Shown: positions 46,576 to 56,600, counted from the first letter of the stretch. The stretch is DNA of 64,000 nucleotides from Ancylobacter sonchi (GCF_018390695.1 NZ_JAHBGF010000046.1:434001-498000), one strand, 5' to 3'. Made by a program: numbers and translations. Notes: generated from the letters alone by a model not told the origin.

Positions 46576-48213
46576 CTATTTGCGGCCGCCGCTCCCGGAG
46601 AAATCGTCGAAGATCTGCGAGAAGTCGTCGCCGGCGCTCGCCTTGCTCGATGAACTGCGTGCCGGCGTCGAGGAGACGGCGCGGGTGGAGCGCGAGCGCC
46701 CGCCGAGCACGTTGCGCAGGATGGCCTTGGTGACCTGGTTGGTCACCTCGCGAGCAACCTGCCGGGTGACCTGCTCGCCGACGCTCATGCGCCCGCGCGG
46801 CGAGCGCGAGCCGAACAGGCCGCCGAGCACGTCGTCGAGCCAGCCACCGCCGGACGCGGCGCCGGCTTCGGTGGGCGCGGGCGCGTTGGGAGCAGGCTTG
46901 CCGGCTCCGGCGTCAACTTCCGTCTCCTCGGTGCGCTTCGCCAGCTTTTCGAAAGCGGATTCGCGATCGAGCGGCTCGTCGTAGACGCCGCGCAGCGGGC
47001 TGCGGGCAATGATGGCGGCGCGCTCCTCCGGCGTCACCGTTCCGACCCGGCCGGCCGGCGGGCAGATCAGCGTGCGCTCCACGATGGCGGGCGTACCATT
47101 GCCTTCCAGCATCGACACCAGCGCCTCGCCCTTGCCGAGCTCGGTAATCACCTGGGCGGTGTTCAGGGCGGGATTGGGCCGGAAGGTGTCGGCCGCGGCC
47201 TTCACCGCCTTCTGGTCGCGGGGAGTGAAGGCGCGCAGCGCGTGCTGCACCCGGTTGCCGAGCTGGGCGAGCACGGTTTCCGGCACGTCGAGCGGATTTT
47301 GCGTGACGAAATAGACTCCGACGCCCTTGGAGCGGATCAGCCGCACCACCTGCTCGATCTTCTGCAGCAGCGCGCGGGGCGCCTCGTCGAACACCAGATG
47401 CGCCTCGTCGAAGAAGAACACCAGCTTGGGCTTGTCGGGGTCGCCGACCTCCGGCAGTTGCTCGAACAGTTCCGACAGCAGCCAGAGCAGGAAGGAGGCG
47501 TAGAGCTGCGGCGAACCCATCAGCTTGTCGGCGGCGAGGATGTTGATGGTGCCATAGCCGGAGCGGCGCTCGACCTGCATCAGGTCGGTGATCTTCAGCG
47601 CCGGCTCGCCGAAGAACTTGTCGGCGCCCTGGTTTTCCAGCACCAGCAGGGCGCGCTGGATGGCGCCGACGGTGGCGGAGGAGACGTTGCCATAGGTGGT
47701 GGTGAGCTTGGCGGAATTCTCGGCCACGAAGGCGAGCATCGCCCGGAGGTCCTTGAGGTCGAGCAGCAGCAGCCCGTGCTCGTCGGCGACGCGGAAGACG
47801 ACGTTGAGCACGCCTTCCTGCACGTCGTTGAGGTTCATCAGCCGCGCCAGCAGCAGCGGGCCCATCTCGGTGACGGTGGCGCGCACCGGATGGCCCTGCT
47901 CGCCGAACAGGTCCCAGAACACCACCGGGAACTCGTCGGCCACATAGTCGACGCCGATCTCGGCGCAGCGCTTGGTGATCCACTCCTGGCCGTCGCCCTT
48001 CATGGCGACGCCGGAGAGATCCCCCTTGATGTCGGCGGCGAAGACCGGGACGCCGGCACGGGAAAAGCCTTCCGCGAGGGTCTGCAGCGTCACCGTCTTG
48101 CCGGTGCCGGTGGCGCCGGTGGCGAGGCCGTGGCGGTTGGCGAGCTTCAGCGTGAGATATTCGGGCTTCTCCGAACGTCCCACCAGGATCTTGCCGTCGA
48201 CATCCCCGGTCAT
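46576..48213 (-). CDS. HerA-like ATPase (DUF853, YjgR type)
   Basis: A 545-residue protein with Walker A GATGTGKTVTLQTLAEGF, ADIKGDLSGVAMKGD, and Walker B KLVFFFDEAHLVFDEAPRALLQKIEQVVRLIRSKGVGVYFVTQNPLDVPETVLAQLGNRVQHALRAFTPRDQKAVKAAADTF. It belongs to the DUF853 group related to the HerA DNA translocase; activity in bacteria is not proven. The C-terminal 110 residues are low-complexity and Arg/Ser-rich. No NurA-like nuclease is near. Confidence 0.9.
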   Translation of the reverse strand: MTGDVDGKILVGRSEKPEYLTLKLANRHGLATGATGTGKTVTLQTLAEGFSRAGVPVFAADIKGDLSGVAMKGDGQEWITKRCAEIGVDYVADEFPVVFWDLFGEQGHPVRATVTEMGPLLLARLMNLNDVQEGVLNVVFRVADEHGLLLLDLKDLRAMLAFVAENSAKLTTTYGNVSSATVGAIQRALLVLENQGADKFFGEPALKITDLMQVERRSGYGTINILAADKLMGSPQLYASFLLWLLSELFEQLPEVGDPDKPKLVFFFDEAHLVFDEAPRALLQKIEQVVRLIRSKGVGVYFVTQNPLDVPETVLAQLGNRVQHALRAFTPRDQKAVKAAADTFRPNPALNTAQVITELGKGEALVSMLEGNGTPAIVERTLICPPAGRVGTVTPEERAAIIARSPLRGVYDEPLDRESAFEKLAKRTEETEVDAGAGKPAPNAPAPTEAGAASGGGWLDDVLGGLFGSRSPRGRMSVGEQVTRQVAREVTNQVTKAILRNVLGGRSRSTRAVSSTPARSSSSKASAGDDFSQIFDDFSGSGGRK

Positions 48214-48365
48214 GTTGGTCTCCTCGGGTGGATTCCGCGCCGCCTATAGAGCGCGGGGGCAGGGCGTTCGGCAAGCGGGACCTGTTCAGATTATGGGAGA
48301 TGGCTACCGGCGCCTTGCTTTCGCCGGCGCGGCGCGCAATTTGAGGGGAAATGCGAGAGCCAGCC

Positions 48366-49244
48366 ATGTCCGCCCCCTTGCCCGCCCCGCCAAACGCCTC
48401 CGAAACCTCCCTTCCGCCGCCGGGCCAGGCGGTGTTCGACGCCCGCGGCCGGCGGCTGGACTATGCCGGCCGCACGCTGGTGATGGGCATCCTCAACGTC
48501 ACGCCGGACTCGTTTTCCGACGGCGGGCGCAGCGCCGCGCTGGACGATGCGGTGGCCAATGCGGCCAGACTGGTGGCCGATGGGGCCGATATCCTCGACA
48601 TAGGCGGCGAATCGACCCGGCCCGGCCACACCCCGGTTCCTGCCGAGGAGGAGATGCGCCGCGTGCTGCCGGTGCTGGCCGAAATCGTCGGGCTCGGCGT
48701 GCCGGTCTCGGTCGACACCCAGAAGGCCGAGGTCGCCGAGGCCGCGCTGAAGGCGGGTGCCCACATCGTCAACGACATCTGGGGCCTGATGGGCGATCCG
48801 CAGATGGCGCGGGTCGCCGCCGCCTTCGACGCCGGCGTGGTGGTAATGCACAACCGGGCCGAGGTCGATCCCTCCGTCGACATCGTCGCCGACATGCTGG
48901 CCTTCTTCGACAAGGCGCTGGAGCGGGCGGCGCGGGCCGGCATCCGTTCCGACCGCATCAGCCTCGATCCCGGCATCGGCTTCGGCAAGACGTTCGAGCA
49001 GAACCTCTCGGCGCTGGCGCATCTCGGCGACTTCGCCAAGCTGGGTTTCCCGCTGCTGCTCGGTACCTCGCGCAAATCGCTGATCGGCAAGGTGGTGGTG
49101 GCGACGCCGTCCGAGCGGCTGCCGGGTACCATCGCCTCCAACGTGATCGGCATCATGGCCGGCTGCGCGATCATCCGCGTGCACGACGTCGCCGCGCATG
49201 TGCAGGCCGCCCGCGTGACGGAGGCGATCAAAGGTGCCGCCTGA
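48366..49244 (+). CDS. folP: Dihydropteroate synthase
   Basis: A 292-residue enzyme joining pterin pyrophosphate and p-aminobenzoate in folate synthesis. VMGILNVTPDSFSDGG, DILDIGGESTRPGHTPV, VSVDTQKAEVAEAAL, IVNDIWGL, DPGIGFGKTFEQNL and LGTSRKSLIG are all present. ATG at 48366 is chosen over 48351, whose ribosome site would be too near. Followed directly by folK with an 11-base overlap; the usual folB between them is absent. Confidence 0.96.
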   Translation: MSAPLPAPPNASETSLPPPGQAVFDARGRRLDYAGRTLVMGILNVTPDSFSDGGRSAALDDAVANAARLVADGADILDIGGESTRPGHTPVPAEEEMRRVLPVLAEIVGLGVPVSVDTQKAEVAEAALKAGAHIVNDIWGLMGDPQMARVAAAFDAGVVVMHNRAEVDPSVDIVADMLAFFDKALERAARAGIRSDRISLDPGIGFGKTFEQNLSALAHLGDFAKLGFPLLLGTSRKSLIGKVVVATPSERLPGTIASNVIGIMAGCAIIRVHDVAAHVQAARVTEAIKGAA

Positions 49245-49767
49245 ATTCTTCATCCGCCGGCCGCGTCCGGTCGAAAAGCACGTCGCCTATCTCTGCCTCG
49301 GCTCCAATCTGGGCGACCGGGCGAAGACCATGGCGAAGGCAGTGGGGCTGATCGCCCGCACCGGCGGCGTCAGCATCCTGTCGCGCTCCTCGCTCTACGA
49401 GACGCCGCCCTGGGGGCCGGTGCCGCAGGGGCCCTATCTCAACCTGGTGGTCGCCATCGAGACTGAGCTGTCGGCGCGCGAGCTGCTGCACATGCTGCTG
49501 GGCGTCGAGCACGCCTTCGGGCGCGACCGCACCCGCGAGGTGCGTTTCGGGCCGCGCACCATCGACATCGACATCCTGATCTATGGCGACGAGAAGATCG
49601 ACGAGCCGGATCTGGAGATCCCGCATCCGCGCATGATGGAGCGCGCCTTTGCCCTCCTGCCGCTGGCCGAGATCGCCCCGGAACTCGCCGTCGGCGGCGT
49701 GCGCATCCGCGACGCGCTGGCCGGGCTCGATACGTCCGGCATCGTGCGGGTCGCCGATGCGGCCTGA
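49234..49767 (+). CDS. folK: HPPK, 2-amino-4-hydroxy-6-hydroxymethyldihydropteridine pyrophosphokinase
   Basis: A 177-residue folate enzyme supplying the substrate of FolP. AYLCLGSNLGDRAKTM, SSLYETPPWGPVPQGPYLNLVVAIET, GRDRTREVRFGPRTIDIDILIYG and IPHPRMMERAFALLPLAEIAP are diagnostic. The GTG at 49234 overlaps the end of folP and is preceded by GGAGG in the folP coding sequence, so translation is coupled. Confidence 0.95.
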   Translation: MPPEFFIRRPRPVEKHVAYLCLGSNLGDRAKTMAKAVGLIARTGGVSILSRSSLYETPPWGPVPQGPYLNLVVAIETELSARELLHMLLGVEHAFGRDRTREVRFGPRTIDIDILIYGDEKIDEPDLEIPHPRMMERAFALLPLAEIAPELAVGGVRIRDALAGLDTSGIVRVADAA

Positions 49768-49770
49768 CGT

Positions 49771-49806
49771 CGAAAGGGCGACGGATCGCTCCGTCGCCCT
49801 TTCGTT
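49771..49806. terminator. Long bidirectional hairpin after folK
   Basis: A perfect 15-bp stem, CGAAAGGGCGACGGA (49771-49785) with TCCGTCGCCCTTTCG (49790-49804), loop TCGC. It sits between convergent folK and the Tyr/Gly-rich protein gene and can serve both. Confidence 0.7.
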
Positions 49807-49834
49807 CCGTCAGGACCTGTCGCAGCTACGCAAC

Positions 49835-50227
49835 TCAGCGGCAGACCTCGACGTCGCGGTAATAGGCGCGACCCCAATTGTTGTAGAAGGTCCGGGTCTC
49901 CGTCCAGCAGCGCGGACGGTAGGGCCGGTAGCCGTAGCCGCCGCCATATCCGGGGCCGGGGCCGTAGGCATAGGCCGGGCCGGGGGCATAGGCCCGGGGC
50001 GGCGGCGGGGGCGGGGCATAGTAGCCGCCGCCATAACCGCCACCATAAGCGTTGCTGGCCGCGCCGGCGACCAGGCCGCCGACGATGAGGCCGCCGACCA
50101 CGCCGGCCGCGACGGCGGCGCCGTTATTGTGGTCGCGGGCCTGCGACGGGGTGGGGAGAGCGCTGGCCAGAGCGACGCCCGCGAGGGCGACCGCGGCGAT
50201 CTTGGTGCTGTGAGCGAAGCGGCTCAT
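49835..50227 (-). CDS. Small secreted Gly/Tyr/Pro-rich protein
   Basis: A 130-residue protein with a signal peptide (residues 1-30, ending SQA), a glycine-zipper-like helix (AAVAAGVVGGLIVGGLVAGAA), then a YGGGYGGGYYAPPPPPP stretch and a conserved-looking end CWTETRTFYNNWGRAYYRDVEVC with two cysteines. Proteins of this build are common in rhizobia; function unknown. Confidence 0.75.
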   Translation of the reverse strand: MSRFAHSTKIAAVALAGVALASALPTPSQARDHNNGAAVAAGVVGGLIVGGLVAGAASNAYGGGYGGGYYAPPPPPPRAYAPGPAYAYGPGPGYGGGYGYRPYRPRCWTETRTFYNNWGRAYYRDVEVCR

Positions 50228-50399
50228 GACGACCTCTGCATCTCAGTGTCGGCCGGGGATCGGCCTGTCGATGGAGAGGACACTAGTGCTTCTCGCCCTA
50301 ACTCAATCTGAACCCGTTGTTGCAAAAGGTTCATCGAACTGAACGCAATCCTTCGGGCTCGTTCATCTAGCGTTCATCCCGCGAGCGGGGAGGTGGCCG

Positions 50400-51386
50400 G
50401 TGCCGGACTACGATAGCGAGGGTTTCATCGCGGCCTGGGCCTTTGATGGCACAGGCGGGGCGCGCAAGGTCGGCTGGGCCGAGCTGCGCGGCGGCTGCAC
50501 GGTCGGCGAGCGCGGCTTCATCTGGATTCATCTCCAGCTGTTGGACCGCCGCCAGCAGCCCTGGCTGGAGGCCGATGCCGGCATCGAGCCGGGCATCGCC
50601 GATTCGCTGACCGCCGAGGAGACGCGCCCGCGCTGCGTGCTGTTCGATTCCGGCGCCTTCCTCAATCTGCGCGGCATCAACTTCAAGCCCTATTCGCTGC
50701 CGGACGAGATGCACTCGATCCGCTTCTGGGTGGAGCCGAAGCGCATCATCTCGGTGCGCACCTACCCGCTCTCCGCGCTGGCCGATTTCGAGGACGCGCT
50801 GCATCGCGGGCGGGCGCCGCGCACGCCGGGCGAGTTCATCGCCGACCTGTCGCTGCGCCTCGTCGACCGCATGGACACGGTGATCACGGCGCTGGCCGAG
50901 CAGGCCGACGAGCTGGAGGAGAATGTCTGGAGCGCCACCCTCACCAATCTCAGCCAGCGCGTCTCGGAGCTGCGGCGCGTCGCCATCATCCTGCGGCGCT
51001 ACATCGCCCCGCAGCGCGAGGCGCTGAACCATTTCTCGCTGGAGGACGCCGAATGGATGACGGCGCGCGACCGCAACCGGCTGCGCGAGGCCGGCGACCG
51101 GGTGACGCGCTTCGCCGAAGAGCTGGATTCGGTGCGCGACCGCGCGGCGGTGATCTATGACCAGATGGTGGAACGTCGCGCCGAGCAGATGAACCGCTCC
51201 ATGCAGATCCTGGCGGCGGTGACGGTGATCTTCGCGCCGCTCACCCTGATCACCGGCCTGATGGGGATGAATGTCGGCGGCATTCCCGGCTCCGACGACC
51301 CGGTGGGATTCTGGGCCGTCACCTCGCTCGCCGGCATTGCCGGCGTGGCGATGGTCGGGCTGTTCCGCTGGGTGCGGTGGCTCTGA
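50400..51386 (+). CDS. CorA-family zinc/magnesium transporter, ZntB-like
   Basis: A 328-residue protein: a cytosolic domain (residues 1-265) and two C-terminal membrane helices. The first helix ends in TLITGLMGMNVGGIPG, containing the family GMN motif; the loop after it (GGIPGSDDPVGFW) is the ZntB rather than CorA form. ZntB carries zinc with protons. GTG start at 50400 after GGGGAGGTGGCC. Confidence 0.9.
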   Translation: MPDYDSEGFIAAWAFDGTGGARKVGWAELRGGCTVGERGFIWIHLQLLDRRQQPWLEADAGIEPGIADSLTAEETRPRCVLFDSGAFLNLRGINFKPYSLPDEMHSIRFWVEPKRIISVRTYPLSALADFEDALHRGRAPRTPGEFIADLSLRLVDRMDTVITALAEQADELEENVWSATLTNLSQRVSELRRVAIILRRYIAPQREALNHFSLEDAEWMTARDRNRLREAGDRVTRFAEELDSVRDRAAVIYDQMVERRAEQMNRSMQILAAVTVIFAPLTLITGLMGMNVGGIPGSDDPVGFWAVTSLAGIAGVAMVGLFRWVRWL

Positions 51387-51449
51387 GGCTGCCGCAGCGT
51401 TACAATGGCGGCGCGGCGCGGGGCGCCGGGTTCAAGCGCGAGGCGCGAG

Positions 51450-51806
51450 ATGAACAAGCTGTCGATGATGGCCGTCGCCGCCGGGCTCAGCGTCGCGGCC
51501 GTGGCGGTGCCGGATGGCGGCGCCGTGGCCTATGAGTTCACCGGCGCCTTTCCCGGCGGCAACTGTGCCGTCATGGCGCAGAGCATCCCGGCCTCGAAGC
51601 TCTGGTACGGCCATTTCACCGGCCAGCGCCAGTGGGGCACCTTCGAGGAGAGGATCCAGACCCGCACCGTGGAGGGCTGCTTCAAGAGCCGGGGCGAATG
51701 CGACAACTGGCTGTATCAGTGGCGGTCGACCTACCAGTACAATTTCTGGAACGACTACTGCGTGATCAGCAACCAGCCGAGGCCGCGCCGGCCCTATGCC
51801 GGCTGA
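51450..51806 (+). CDS. Small secreted protein, unknown
   Basis: A 118-residue protein with signal peptide (MNKLSMMAVAAGLSVAAVAVPDGGAVA). The mature part is rich in Trp, Tyr and has four cysteines (GGNCAVMA, EGCFKSRGECDNWLYQWRSTY, NDYCVIS), likely two disulfides. No named family recognised. Confidence 0.72.
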   Translation: MNKLSMMAVAAGLSVAAVAVPDGGAVAYEFTGAFPGGNCAVMAQSIPASKLWYGHFTGQRQWGTFEERIQTRTVEGCFKSRGECDNWLYQWRSTYQYNFWNDYCVISNQPRPRRPYAG

Positions 51807-51849
51807 AGTCGCGCGGGGCCCGGAGGACGGGCAACGGACGCCTGCACAT

Positions 51850-51884
51850 GAAAAAGGCGCCGGCCCGGTGGGGCCGACGCCTTG
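51850..51884 (-). terminator. Terminator of sodB
   Basis: On the minus strand AAGGCG and GGCCCC pair with GGGCC and CGCCTT in one imperfect stem, followed by TTTTTC. It lies 33 bp after the sodB stop. Confidence 0.7.
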
Positions 51885-51916
51885 CAAGGCTTCAGGCTGG
51901 AAGCCTTCCGGCCGGA

Positions 51917-52513
51917 TCAGACGGCCTTGGAATACAGCTCGGCGACGTAGTCCCAGTTCACCAGGTTCTCGACGAACGCCTTGAGGTAGTCGGGGCGACG
52001 GTTGCGGTAGTCGATGTAGTAGGAGTGCTCCCACACGTCGACGCCGAGGATCGGGGTGGCGCCGGAGACCAGCGGGCTCTCGCCGTTCGCGGTCTTGGCG
52101 ACGATCAGCTTGCCGTCCTTCACCGCCAGCCACGCCCAGCCGGAGCCGAACTGGGTGACGCCGGCCTGGATGAAGTCTTCCTTGAACTTCTCCACCGAGC
52201 CGAGATCCTCGACGATCTTCTTCTCGAGCTCGCCGGGAATGGCGCCGCCGCCATTGGGCTTCAGCCAGTTCCAGAAGTGCAGGTGGTTGTAGTGCTGGCC
52301 GGCATTGTTGAACAGGCCGGGATTCTTGCCGTAGGAGCCCTTGACGATCTCCTCGAGCGACTTGCCCTCGAACTCGGTGCCCTTCAGCAGGTTGTTGCCG
52401 TTGTTCACATAGGCGAGGTGGTGCTTGTCGTGGTGGTACTCCAGCGTCTCGCGCGACATGTAGGGCGCAAGGGCATCATAGGAATAAGGCAGATCAGGAA
52501 GCGTGAAGGACAT
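51917..52513 (-). CDS. sodB: Superoxide dismutase, Fe type
   Basis: A 198-residue cytosolic enzyme. Metal ligands are in LEYHHDKHHLAYVNN, NNAGQHYNHLHFWNWL and VDVWEHSYYIDYRNRRPDYLKAF. FGSGWAWL and the Gln in AGQHYNH fit iron enzymes. It starts FTLPDLPYSYDALAPYMS, typical of SodB. No signal peptide. Single gene. Confidence 0.95.
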   Translation of the reverse strand: MSFTLPDLPYSYDALAPYMSRETLEYHHDKHHLAYVNNGNNLLKGTEFEGKSLEEIVKGSYGKNPGLFNNAGQHYNHLHFWNWLKPNGGGAIPGELEKKIVEDLGSVEKFKEDFIQAGVTQFGSGWAWLAVKDGKLIVAKTANGESPLVSGATPILGVDVWEHSYYIDYRNRRPDYLKAFVENLVNWDYVAELYSKAV

Positions 52514-52837
52514 CGACTCTGTCTCCGCAATGTAAATCTGGCTCCCGCCGCGGCAGCAGGCGCCGGGCGGCTTCCTCCCAAAGGTGCGTGCGCACCGAAA
52601 AGAGATCGACGGTGACTAGATAGGGCGGTCCGTCGCCGGCGACAACCGAAAGCCATGGCGAGTCCGCATTTCCTTGGGAAGAATTTCCGGCAGGCGGACA
52701 GGCCGCTTCGCCACCGGCCGGCGGTGCGACGAAGCAAAGCATCTTGGTAAATGTGGCGAGCTTTCGTAAAAGCCGTCCGCGACGTAAATTAGAATGCGTG
52801 GAGGGCTGGTCGCGAATCAGCTCGGCGGAGTTTTTCT
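52514..52837. other. Intergenic stretch of 324 bp
   Basis: Between divergent sodB and the Pro-rich membrane protein gene. Only short frames without ribosome sites or homology. Both promoters should lie here, but I cannot place them. Confidence 0.5.
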
Positions 52838-53920
52838 ATGGGTGCAATCATCATCGGCATCGGTCTGGTTATCGGCGCGGCCGGCGTCGTGCTCGGACTG
52901 ATCGGCGCGCAATCCCTGGCACAACCTTCCGGGACCGCGCTCGTCATCGTCGGCACCCTCGGCTTTGTCGGTGGATTGCTGCTGGCGGCCCTCGGTCTCG
53001 TCCACCGCGCCCTGATCGACATCGGCCACAAGCTCGACGGCGTCGTGCATGTCGAGGCCGACGAGTATTACGACATGGAGCCGCGCGAGCACGTCCGGCC
53101 GGCGGCGCTCCATGAGGAGCCGCACGAGGAGTTGGCCCGCGCCGCCCCGGTGACGCCGCCGCCCTTCGTGCCCGCCAAGACGAAACTGCCGGAGCCGGAA
53201 CCGGTGGAGCTGGCGCCCGAGCCGCCCGTCGCGCCGCCGGCCCCGCTGCCGGTACCGGCAGCCAAGGAGAGCTCCGGCGGCCTGCCGTCCTGGTTCCGCC
53301 GCAAGCGCGCGCCCGAGCCGGCTCCGGCCGAGCCCGAGCCCGAGCCCGTTCTGGCGGCCGAGCCCGACTTCTCCAAGCTGGCGACCGAGAGTTCGGAACT
53401 GCCGGCCTTCGAACTGTCGGACCTGCTCGAGCCGGAACCCGTGCCGGGCGAGGCCAAACCTTTCGAGAGCAAGCCTTTCGAGAGCAAGCCTTTCGACACG
53501 AAGCCGGCGCCGGCTGCCGCGCCGGTGGTGTCCAAGCCCGTCGTGCCGGAGCCGAAGGTGGAGGCCAAGCCGCCCGCGCCTCCGGCGCCCGAGCCCAAGA
53601 ACGTCGAAGCCAAGAGCGTCGAGCCCACGAGCGTGGAGCCCAAGCCGGTGGCGCCGAGGCCGCCCGAGCCGGCTCGCCCCGAAGCTTCCCGCGCCGATGC
53701 CGACGAGGGACCGGGCGCGCCGCCGGCCTTCCTGCAGCATGGCTCCGACCTCGTCGACGAGGCGCCGGGGATTACCGTGCTGAAGGCCGGCGTCATCGGT
53801 GGCATGGCCTACAAGCTGTTCTCGGACGGCTCGATCGAGGCCGAGCTGCCGGACGGCACGCTGCGCTTCGCCTCGCTGCAGGATCTGCGCGACCACGTGT
53901 CCGGCGCCGGGCAGGGCTGA
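52838..53920 (+). CDS. Membrane protein with long Pro/Glu-rich linker
   Basis: A 360-residue protein. Two N-terminal membrane helices (about residues 2-24, 34-56) are followed by a 230-residue linker rich in Pro, Glu, Ala and Lys, with a small tandem repeat KPFESKPFESKPFDTKP near residue 208, and a compact C-terminal segment (about 312-355: GITVLKAGVIGGMAYKLFSDGSIEAELPDGTLRFASLQDL). The C-terminal segment looks like a folded domain held away from the membrane in the cytosol. No named family recognised; the layout recurs in related rhizobia as far as I recall. Confidence 0.75.
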   Translation: MGAIIIGIGLVIGAAGVVLGLIGAQSLAQPSGTALVIVGTLGFVGGLLLAALGLVHRALIDIGHKLDGVVHVEADEYYDMEPREHVRPAALHEEPHEELARAAPVTPPPFVPAKTKLPEPEPVELAPEPPVAPPAPLPVPAAKESSGGLPSWFRRKRAPEPAPAEPEPEPVLAAEPDFSKLATESSELPAFELSDLLEPEPVPGEAKPFESKPFESKPFDTKPAPAAAPVVSKPVVPEPKVEAKPPAPPAPEPKNVEAKSVEPTSVEPKPVAPRPPEPARPEASRADADEGPGAPPAFLQHGSDLVDEAPGITVLKAGVIGGMAYKLFSDGSIEAELPDGTLRFASLQDLRDHVSGAGQG

Positions 53921-53978
53921 GCCGAGCCGGAGGTCGAGCTTCGCCGGAGGCTGGCCTGCGCAAGAGGATGAGTTGACG

Positions 53979-54011
53979 GGGCGCCGCGACGAGGGTCGCG
54001 GCGCCCTTTTT
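53979..54011 (+). terminator. Rho-independent terminator
   Basis: GGGCGCCGCGAC (53979-53990) pairs with GTCGCGGCGCCC (53995-54006) followed by TTTTT. It ends the Pro-rich membrane protein gene. Confidence 0.88.
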
Positions 54012-54013
54012 CG

Positions 54014-56158
54014 TCAGCTTGCGGCGTCCGCCACGACCTCCGCCACGGTGTCCGCCACTCGAGCGGCGGCGAGCGCGAAGGCATAGACCAGCGCGGTCTC
54101 CTCCAGCCGGTCGAAGCGGCCGGCGGCGCCGCCATGGCCGGCATCCATGTTGGTCTTCAAGAGCAGCGGCGCGTCATTGGTGCGGGTGGCGCGCAGCTTC
54201 GCCACCCATTTTGCCGGCTCCCAATAGGTCACGCGCGGGTCGGTGAGCCCGGCCAGCGCCAGGATCGCCGGATAGCCGGTCGCCGCGACATTGTCATAGG
54301 GCGAGTAGGCGCGGATGAAGCGGAAGGCTTCCGCATCGGTGATCGGGTTGCCCCATTCCGGCCATTCCGGTGGGGTGAGCGGCAGCGTGTCGTCGAGCAT
54401 GGTGTTGAGCACGTCGACGAACGGCACCTCGGCCACGATGCCGGCGAACCGATCCGGGCGCAGATTGGCCACCGCCCCCATCAGCATGCCGCCGGCCGAG
54501 CCGCCATGGGCGACGATGCGGTCGGGCGCGGCGATGCCGGCCGAAACGAGATGGTCGGCCACCGCGATGAAATCGTGGAAGGTGTTGGTCTTGTTGCGCA
54601 GCTTGCCGTCGAGGTACCAGCGCCAGCCCTTCTCGGTGCCGCCGCGAATATGCGCGATGGCGTAGACGAAGCCGCGATCGACCAGCGACAGCCGCGAGGT
54701 GGAGAAGCCGGCGGGGATCGAGATGCCATAGGCGCCGTAGCCATACAGCAGGCAGGGGGCGCTGCCGTCGAGCGGCGTGTCGCGCGAGAACAGCAGCGAC
54801 ACCGGCACGAGGGCGCCGTCCTTAGCCTCCACCATCAGCCGCCGGGTGACGTAGCGGGCGGGATCGTGGCCGGAGGGCACTTCCTGCCGCTTGCGCAGCA
54901 CCCGCTCGCGCGAGGCGACGTCGTAGTCCCAGACCTCGGCCGGGGTGGTCATCGACGAATAGGTGAAGCGGATCAGCGTCTTGTCGAAGCCGTGCCCGGG
55001 ATCGACGCCGAGCGAGTAGGCCTCCTCCTCGAAGGCGACCGCATGCTCGGCACCATCGGCCAGCGCATGGACGATCAGGCGCGGCAGGCCGTCCTCGCGC
55101 TCCAGCCAGACGAGATGGCCGCGCAGAACGCCATGCGACAGGATCAGCCGGCCCGATTTGTGCGGCACCAGATCGCGCCAATTGGCCCGGCCGGGCGCCG
55201 CCACCGGGGCGGTGACGATCTTGAAGTCCTCGGCGCCGTCCGCATTGGTGAGCAGCACCAGCGTCTCGACGCCGCCGAGATCCGGGTGGTGCTCGACGCC
55301 GTAGCGGATGCCGGCCCGGCGCGGCTCGACGAGGCGGGGCGCGTCGAGCGGCCGGGCGAGGTCGAGCAGCGACACTTCGCTGGTGTCGTGGTCGCCGCAG
55401 GAGATCAGCCCGAAGCGCTCCGACTGGGTGCGGCCGAGCGAGACGAAGAAGCCCTTGTCCGGCTCCTCATAGACCAGCACGTCGGTCGACGGGTCCGCGC
55501 CGAGCGCATGGCGATAGACGAAGCTCGGGCGATGCTCGGCGTCGCGGCGGATGTAGAAGACATGGCGCCCGTCCGCGCTCCACAAAACGTCGCCGGTGGT
55601 CTCCTCGACGGTGTCCGGCAGCTCGGCGCCGGTCGCGACGTCGCGGATGTGCAGCGTGTAATATTCCGAGCCGGCGGTGTCCGCCGTCCAGGCGATCAGG
55701 CGATGGTCGGGCGAGGGCTGGATGTCGCCGAAGCTGAAATAGGCCGGCTCGGCGCCCAGCGCGTCGCCGTCGAGCAGCAACTGCTCGTCGCCGCCGCTGA
55801 CCGGGATGCGGCAATAGAGCGGATGCTGCCCGCCCTCGCGGAAGCGGCTGTAGTAGGCGAAGGGGCCGTCGGGCGAGGGCACGGAGGAATCGTCCTCCTT
55901 GATGCGCCCGCGCATCTCCTTCACCAGCGTCCGGCACAGATTCGCCTGCGGCGCGAACCAGGCGTCGGCCGACCGGTTCTCCGCGTCCAGATGGGCGCGA
56001 ATGTCGGGCGCCAGCAGCGAGGGATCGCGCATGACGTCGCGCCAGTTCTCGGCGCGCAGCCACGCATAGGCATCGGTGAGCGTCTCGCCGTGGAACTGGC
56101 GGATGAGGGGAGCGTGGCGGGGAGAGTTCACGGCCTCCGCCGGACGATCAGCGCTCAC
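54014..56158 (-). CDS. S9 family peptidase, oligopeptidase B-like
   Basis: A 714-residue serine peptidase of the prolyl oligopeptidase family. The N-terminal part contributes a beta-propeller ([15 protein letters not shown]...). The catalytic domain has Ser in [23 protein letters not shown], Asp in [23 protein letters not shown] and His in [36 protein letters not shown] and GYGAYG fit oligopeptidase B, which cuts small peptides after Arg/Lys. Cytosolic. Its start overlaps the msrB end by 11 bases. Confidence 0.93.
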   Translation of the reverse strand: MSADRPAEAVNSPRHAPLIRQFHGETLTDAYAWLRAENWRDVMRDPSLLAPDIRAHLDAENRSADAWFAPQANLCRTLVKEMRGRIKEDDSSVPSPDGPFAYYSRFREGGQHPLYCRIPVSGGDEQLLLDGDALGAEPAYFSFGDIQPSPDHRLIAWTADTAGSEYYTLHIRDVATGAELPDTVEETTGDVLWSADGRHVFYIRRDAEHRPSFVYRHALGADPSTDVLVYEEPDKGFFVSLGRTQSERFGLISCGDHDTSEVSLLDLARPLDAPRLVEPRRAGIRYGVEHHPDLGGVETLVLLTNADGAEDFKIVTAPVAAPGRANWRDLVPHKSGRLILSHGVLRGHLVWLEREDGLPRLIVHALADGAEHAVAFEEEAYSLGVDPGHGFDKTLIRFTYSSMTTPAEVWDYDVASRERVLRKRQEVPSGHDPARYVTRRLMVEAKDGALVPVSLLFSRDTPLDGSAPCLLYGYGAYGISIPAGFSTSRLSLVDRGFVYAIAHIRGGTEKGWRWYLDGKLRNKTNTFHDFIAVADHLVSAGIAAPDRIVAHGGSAGGMLMGAVANLRPDRFAGIVAEVPFVDVLNTMLDDTLPLTPPEWPEWGNPITDAEAFRFIRAYSPYDNVAATGYPAILALAGLTDPRVTYWEPAKWVAKLRATRTNDAPLLLKTNMDAGHGGAAGRFDRLEETALVYAFALAAARVADTVAEVVADAAS

Positions 56159-56600
56159 CGGCGCCCTCGCTCGCCGCCGAATCGGCGACCGCGTCGGCGC
56201 GGAAGGTGAGGGCGACGCCGTTCATGCAGAAGCGCATGCCGGTCGGGCGCGGCCCATCGGGGAAGACGTGGCCGAGATGCGCGTCGCAGGTGGCGCAGCG
56301 AATCTCGATGCGGTGCATGCCGTGCGAGTGATCATGCACGGCGCTGACCGCGTCCTTCGAGACCGGCTGGAAGAAGCTCGGCCAGCCGGTGCCCGATTCG
56401 AACTTGGCGGAGGAGTGAAACAGCGGCTCGCCGCAGCACACGCAGCTATAGGTGCCGGCTTCCTTCTGCGACAGATGCGGGCCGGAGAAGGCACATTCGG
56501 TGCCGTGGCCACGGGTGACGCGGAACTGCTCGGGCGTGAGCAAGGCACGCCATTCAGCCTCCGTCTTTACAACCTTGGGGCGGGGGGCGGTGTCGGCCAT
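56148..56600 (-). CDS. msrB: Peptide-methionine (R)-S-oxide reductase
   Basis: A 150-residue repair enzyme that reduces methionine-R-sulfoxide in proteins. Zinc pairs CVCCG and CATCD, the core [35 protein letters not shown] with the catalytic Cys in RFCMNG (RFCINS in most homologues). Upstream in an operon with oligopeptidase B (11-base overlap). Confidence 0.95.
   Translation of the reverse strand: MADTAPRPKVVKTEAEWRALLTPEQFRVTRGHGTECAFSGPHLSQKEAGTYSCVCCGEPLFHSSAKFESGTGWPSFFQPVSKDAVSAVHDHSHGMHRIEIRCATCDAHLGHVFPDGPRPTGMRFCMNGVALTFRADAVADSAASEGAGER

Noticed and set aside
54134..56209. 691-codon open frame opposite oligopeptidase B
   Set aside because: Antisense shadow; the minus strand holds a full catalytic triad.
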